Assembly (NCBI GenBank): GCA_026989715.1
Contig: JALSIU010000018.1
Location: forward strand, 1 to 6,431
Reading direction: 5' to 3'
DNA length: 6,431 nt
Source of the DNA: Methylomonas sp.
Lineage (GTDB): Bacteria > Pseudomonadota > Gammaproteobacteria > Methylococcales > Methylomonadaceae
Under the pieces are notes generated by a model that worked only from the letters and a program-made list of their open reading frames with translations, was not told the DNA's origin and ran no database searches. This document shows, piece by piece, positions 5,553 to 6,431 of this stretch. Made by a program: the position numbers and the translations under genes. How positions within the stretch are numbered: the stretch's first letter is position 1; every line of letters starts with the position of its first letter.

Positions 5553-6431
5553 CTATTTCGCTGGCGTATATTGCATCATTGCCTGCGCTTTTTTCTGATA
5601 GCGACTGGCATTAAATTCATCACCTAATTGATGATAATAACTAGCTAACGCACCCAGAGTTTCTATATGGCCACTATGTCGCTGTAAAGAAGATTCTAAT
5701 ACAGCAATCGCTTGTTTAGGTTGTTTTTCACCAAGGGCCACTGCATAAACATACTGAAAACGCGCATTATCTAAATCCATTTGCGCCGCTTGCCGTAATT
5801 TATCCATGCCTTTAGCTTTATCTTGATGACGTACATACCACAACCCTAAAGCATGATAAATAACCGCATCATCCGTTGCTTTTAAACCATGCTGTAATAA
5901 CTTAAAAACTCTTTTTTCTTGATGATTCTGTTGTAAAAAATCAGCATAATTAATATAGGCAGGGACATATTTTGGCTGTAAAATCAGTGCTTGTTTAAAA
6001 GCAGCTTCAGCTTTCCCCATCCGCCTTTGCTGACTATAAAGTTGCGCTAAAGCAACTTGTGATTCTGGCCTATCTGCTGAAAACAATAAACTTTGTCTAT
6101 ATTCTTCTATTACTTTAGCCAATAAATCCGCTTGCTGTTTTTGCATAGTACCCGAAGGCACAGCGGCTAATAGGCGCGCGACTTCCAAACGTACGCTTTT
6201 AACAGGGTCATTCAATAAAGGAAAAATCTGCGCGACAGTATGCTGCAAAGGAAAACTTTGCAATGCCACTAAGGCCTGTCTGCGCATATCTGCGTCTTTA
6301 GAGCGTAACATTTGCAAAGCTGTCATCAAGGTTTGTCTGGAAGGATATTCACCTAAATAGCCTATTACGGTCGCTTTGGCTATTGAAGGGGCTTCATCGA
6401 GCAGTACGCCATAAGCCAGATTGAGTCCCTG
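5553..6431 (-). CDS. HEAT- and TPR-repeat protein, C-terminal part (5' end outside the window)
   Basis: The frame is open from the right edge to TAG at 5555-5553, giving 292 visible residues; the true start is beyond 6431. The TTG at 6329-6327 and ATG at 6326-6324 have no convincing ribosome binding site, and coding sequence continues upstream of them (GLNLAYGVLLDEAPSIAKAT), so they are internal. Counting from the window edge, residues about 15-92 form paired helices of HEAT type (for example LLNDPVKSVRLEVARLLAAV). Residues about 121-288 form five tandem TPR units of 33-34 residues, with the usual small and aromatic pattern (VALAQLYSQQRRMGKAEAAF). It ends in MMQYTPAK with no membrane segment. 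HEAT followed by TPR at a C-terminus resembles, from memory, proteobacterial multiheme cytochrome c proteins that carry CxxCH motifs in an N-terminal half. That half is not visible here and no CxxCH occurs in the visible part, so this is inference only. The repeats suggest a protein-binding scaffold. Confidence 0.85.
   Translation of the reverse strand, partial: QGLNLAYGVLLDEAPSIAKATVIGYLGEYPSRQTLMTALQMLRSKDADMRRQALVALQSFPLQHTVAQIFPLLNDPVKSVRLEVARLLAAVPSGTMQKQQADLLAKVIEEYRQSLLFSADRPESQVALAQLYSQQRRMGKAEAAFKQALILQPKYVPAYINYADFLQQNHQEKRVFKLLQHGLKATDDAVIYHALGLWYVRHQDKAKGMDKLRQAAQMDLDNARFQYVYAVALGEKQPKQAIAVLESSLQRHSGHIETLGALASYYHQLGDEFNASRYQKKAQAMMQYTPAK

Noticed and set aside
6324..6329. Start of the HEAT/TPR gene at the TTG-ATG pair
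   Set aside because: The same frame stays open for 34 more codons to the window edge with HEAT-like sequence, and no ribosome binding site precedes the pair.
1..6431. A new defence, mobile or biosynthetic system
   Set aside because: All four coding regions belong to known families with intact motifs; there are no transposase, integrase, toxin-antitoxin, CRISPR or cluster-type genes.

Overview
The window looks like an ordinary chromosomal stretch from a gammaproteobacterium. ClpB and RhlE are both very close in sequence to the enterobacterial proteins I know from memory. The DNA leans towards A/T, especially between genes. A finer placement cannot be supported: the HEAT/TPR protein and the lipoprotein phosphatase would fit an environmental gammaproteobacterium such as a methanotroph or sulfur oxidiser, but this is a guess.

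Layout, left to right. Positions 1-127 are the 3' flank of clpB and hold a perfect 13-bp inverted repeat. Positions 128-2707 (minus) encode the complete ClpB disaggregase, 859 residues. Positions 2708-2926 are the divergent regulatory region shared by clpB and rhlE. Positions 2927-4222 (plus) encode the complete DEAD-box RNA helicase RhlE, 431 residues. Positions 4223-4483 are a convergent, A/T-rich gap with no convincing gene. At the edge of this gap, an intrinsic-terminator-like hairpin on the minus strand takes its T-tract from the last lysine codons of rhlE. Positions 4484-5479 (minus) encode a HAD-superfamily phosphatase-like lipoprotein. Positions 5480-5552 are a short gap with a compact GC-rich, REP-like hairpin. 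Positions 5553-6431 (minus) hold the C-terminal 292 residues of a HEAT-plus-TPR protein whose reading frame runs off the right edge.

Functionally, clpB and rhlE are housekeeping and stress genes (protein disaggregation, RNA remodelling). They face away from each other and need not share regulation. The phosphatase-like lipoprotein and the HEAT/TPR protein lie on the same strand 73 bases apart and may be co-transcribed, although the hairpin between them could separate their expression. I saw no tRNA or rRNA gene, insertion sequence, CRISPR array, phage gene or defence system. I do not think the window contains a new multi-gene system. The points most worth a second look are the truncated HEAT/TPR protein, the REP-like hairpin, the inverted repeat after clpB, the terminator embedded in rhlE, and the loss of the internal GTG start used for short ClpB in E. 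coli.
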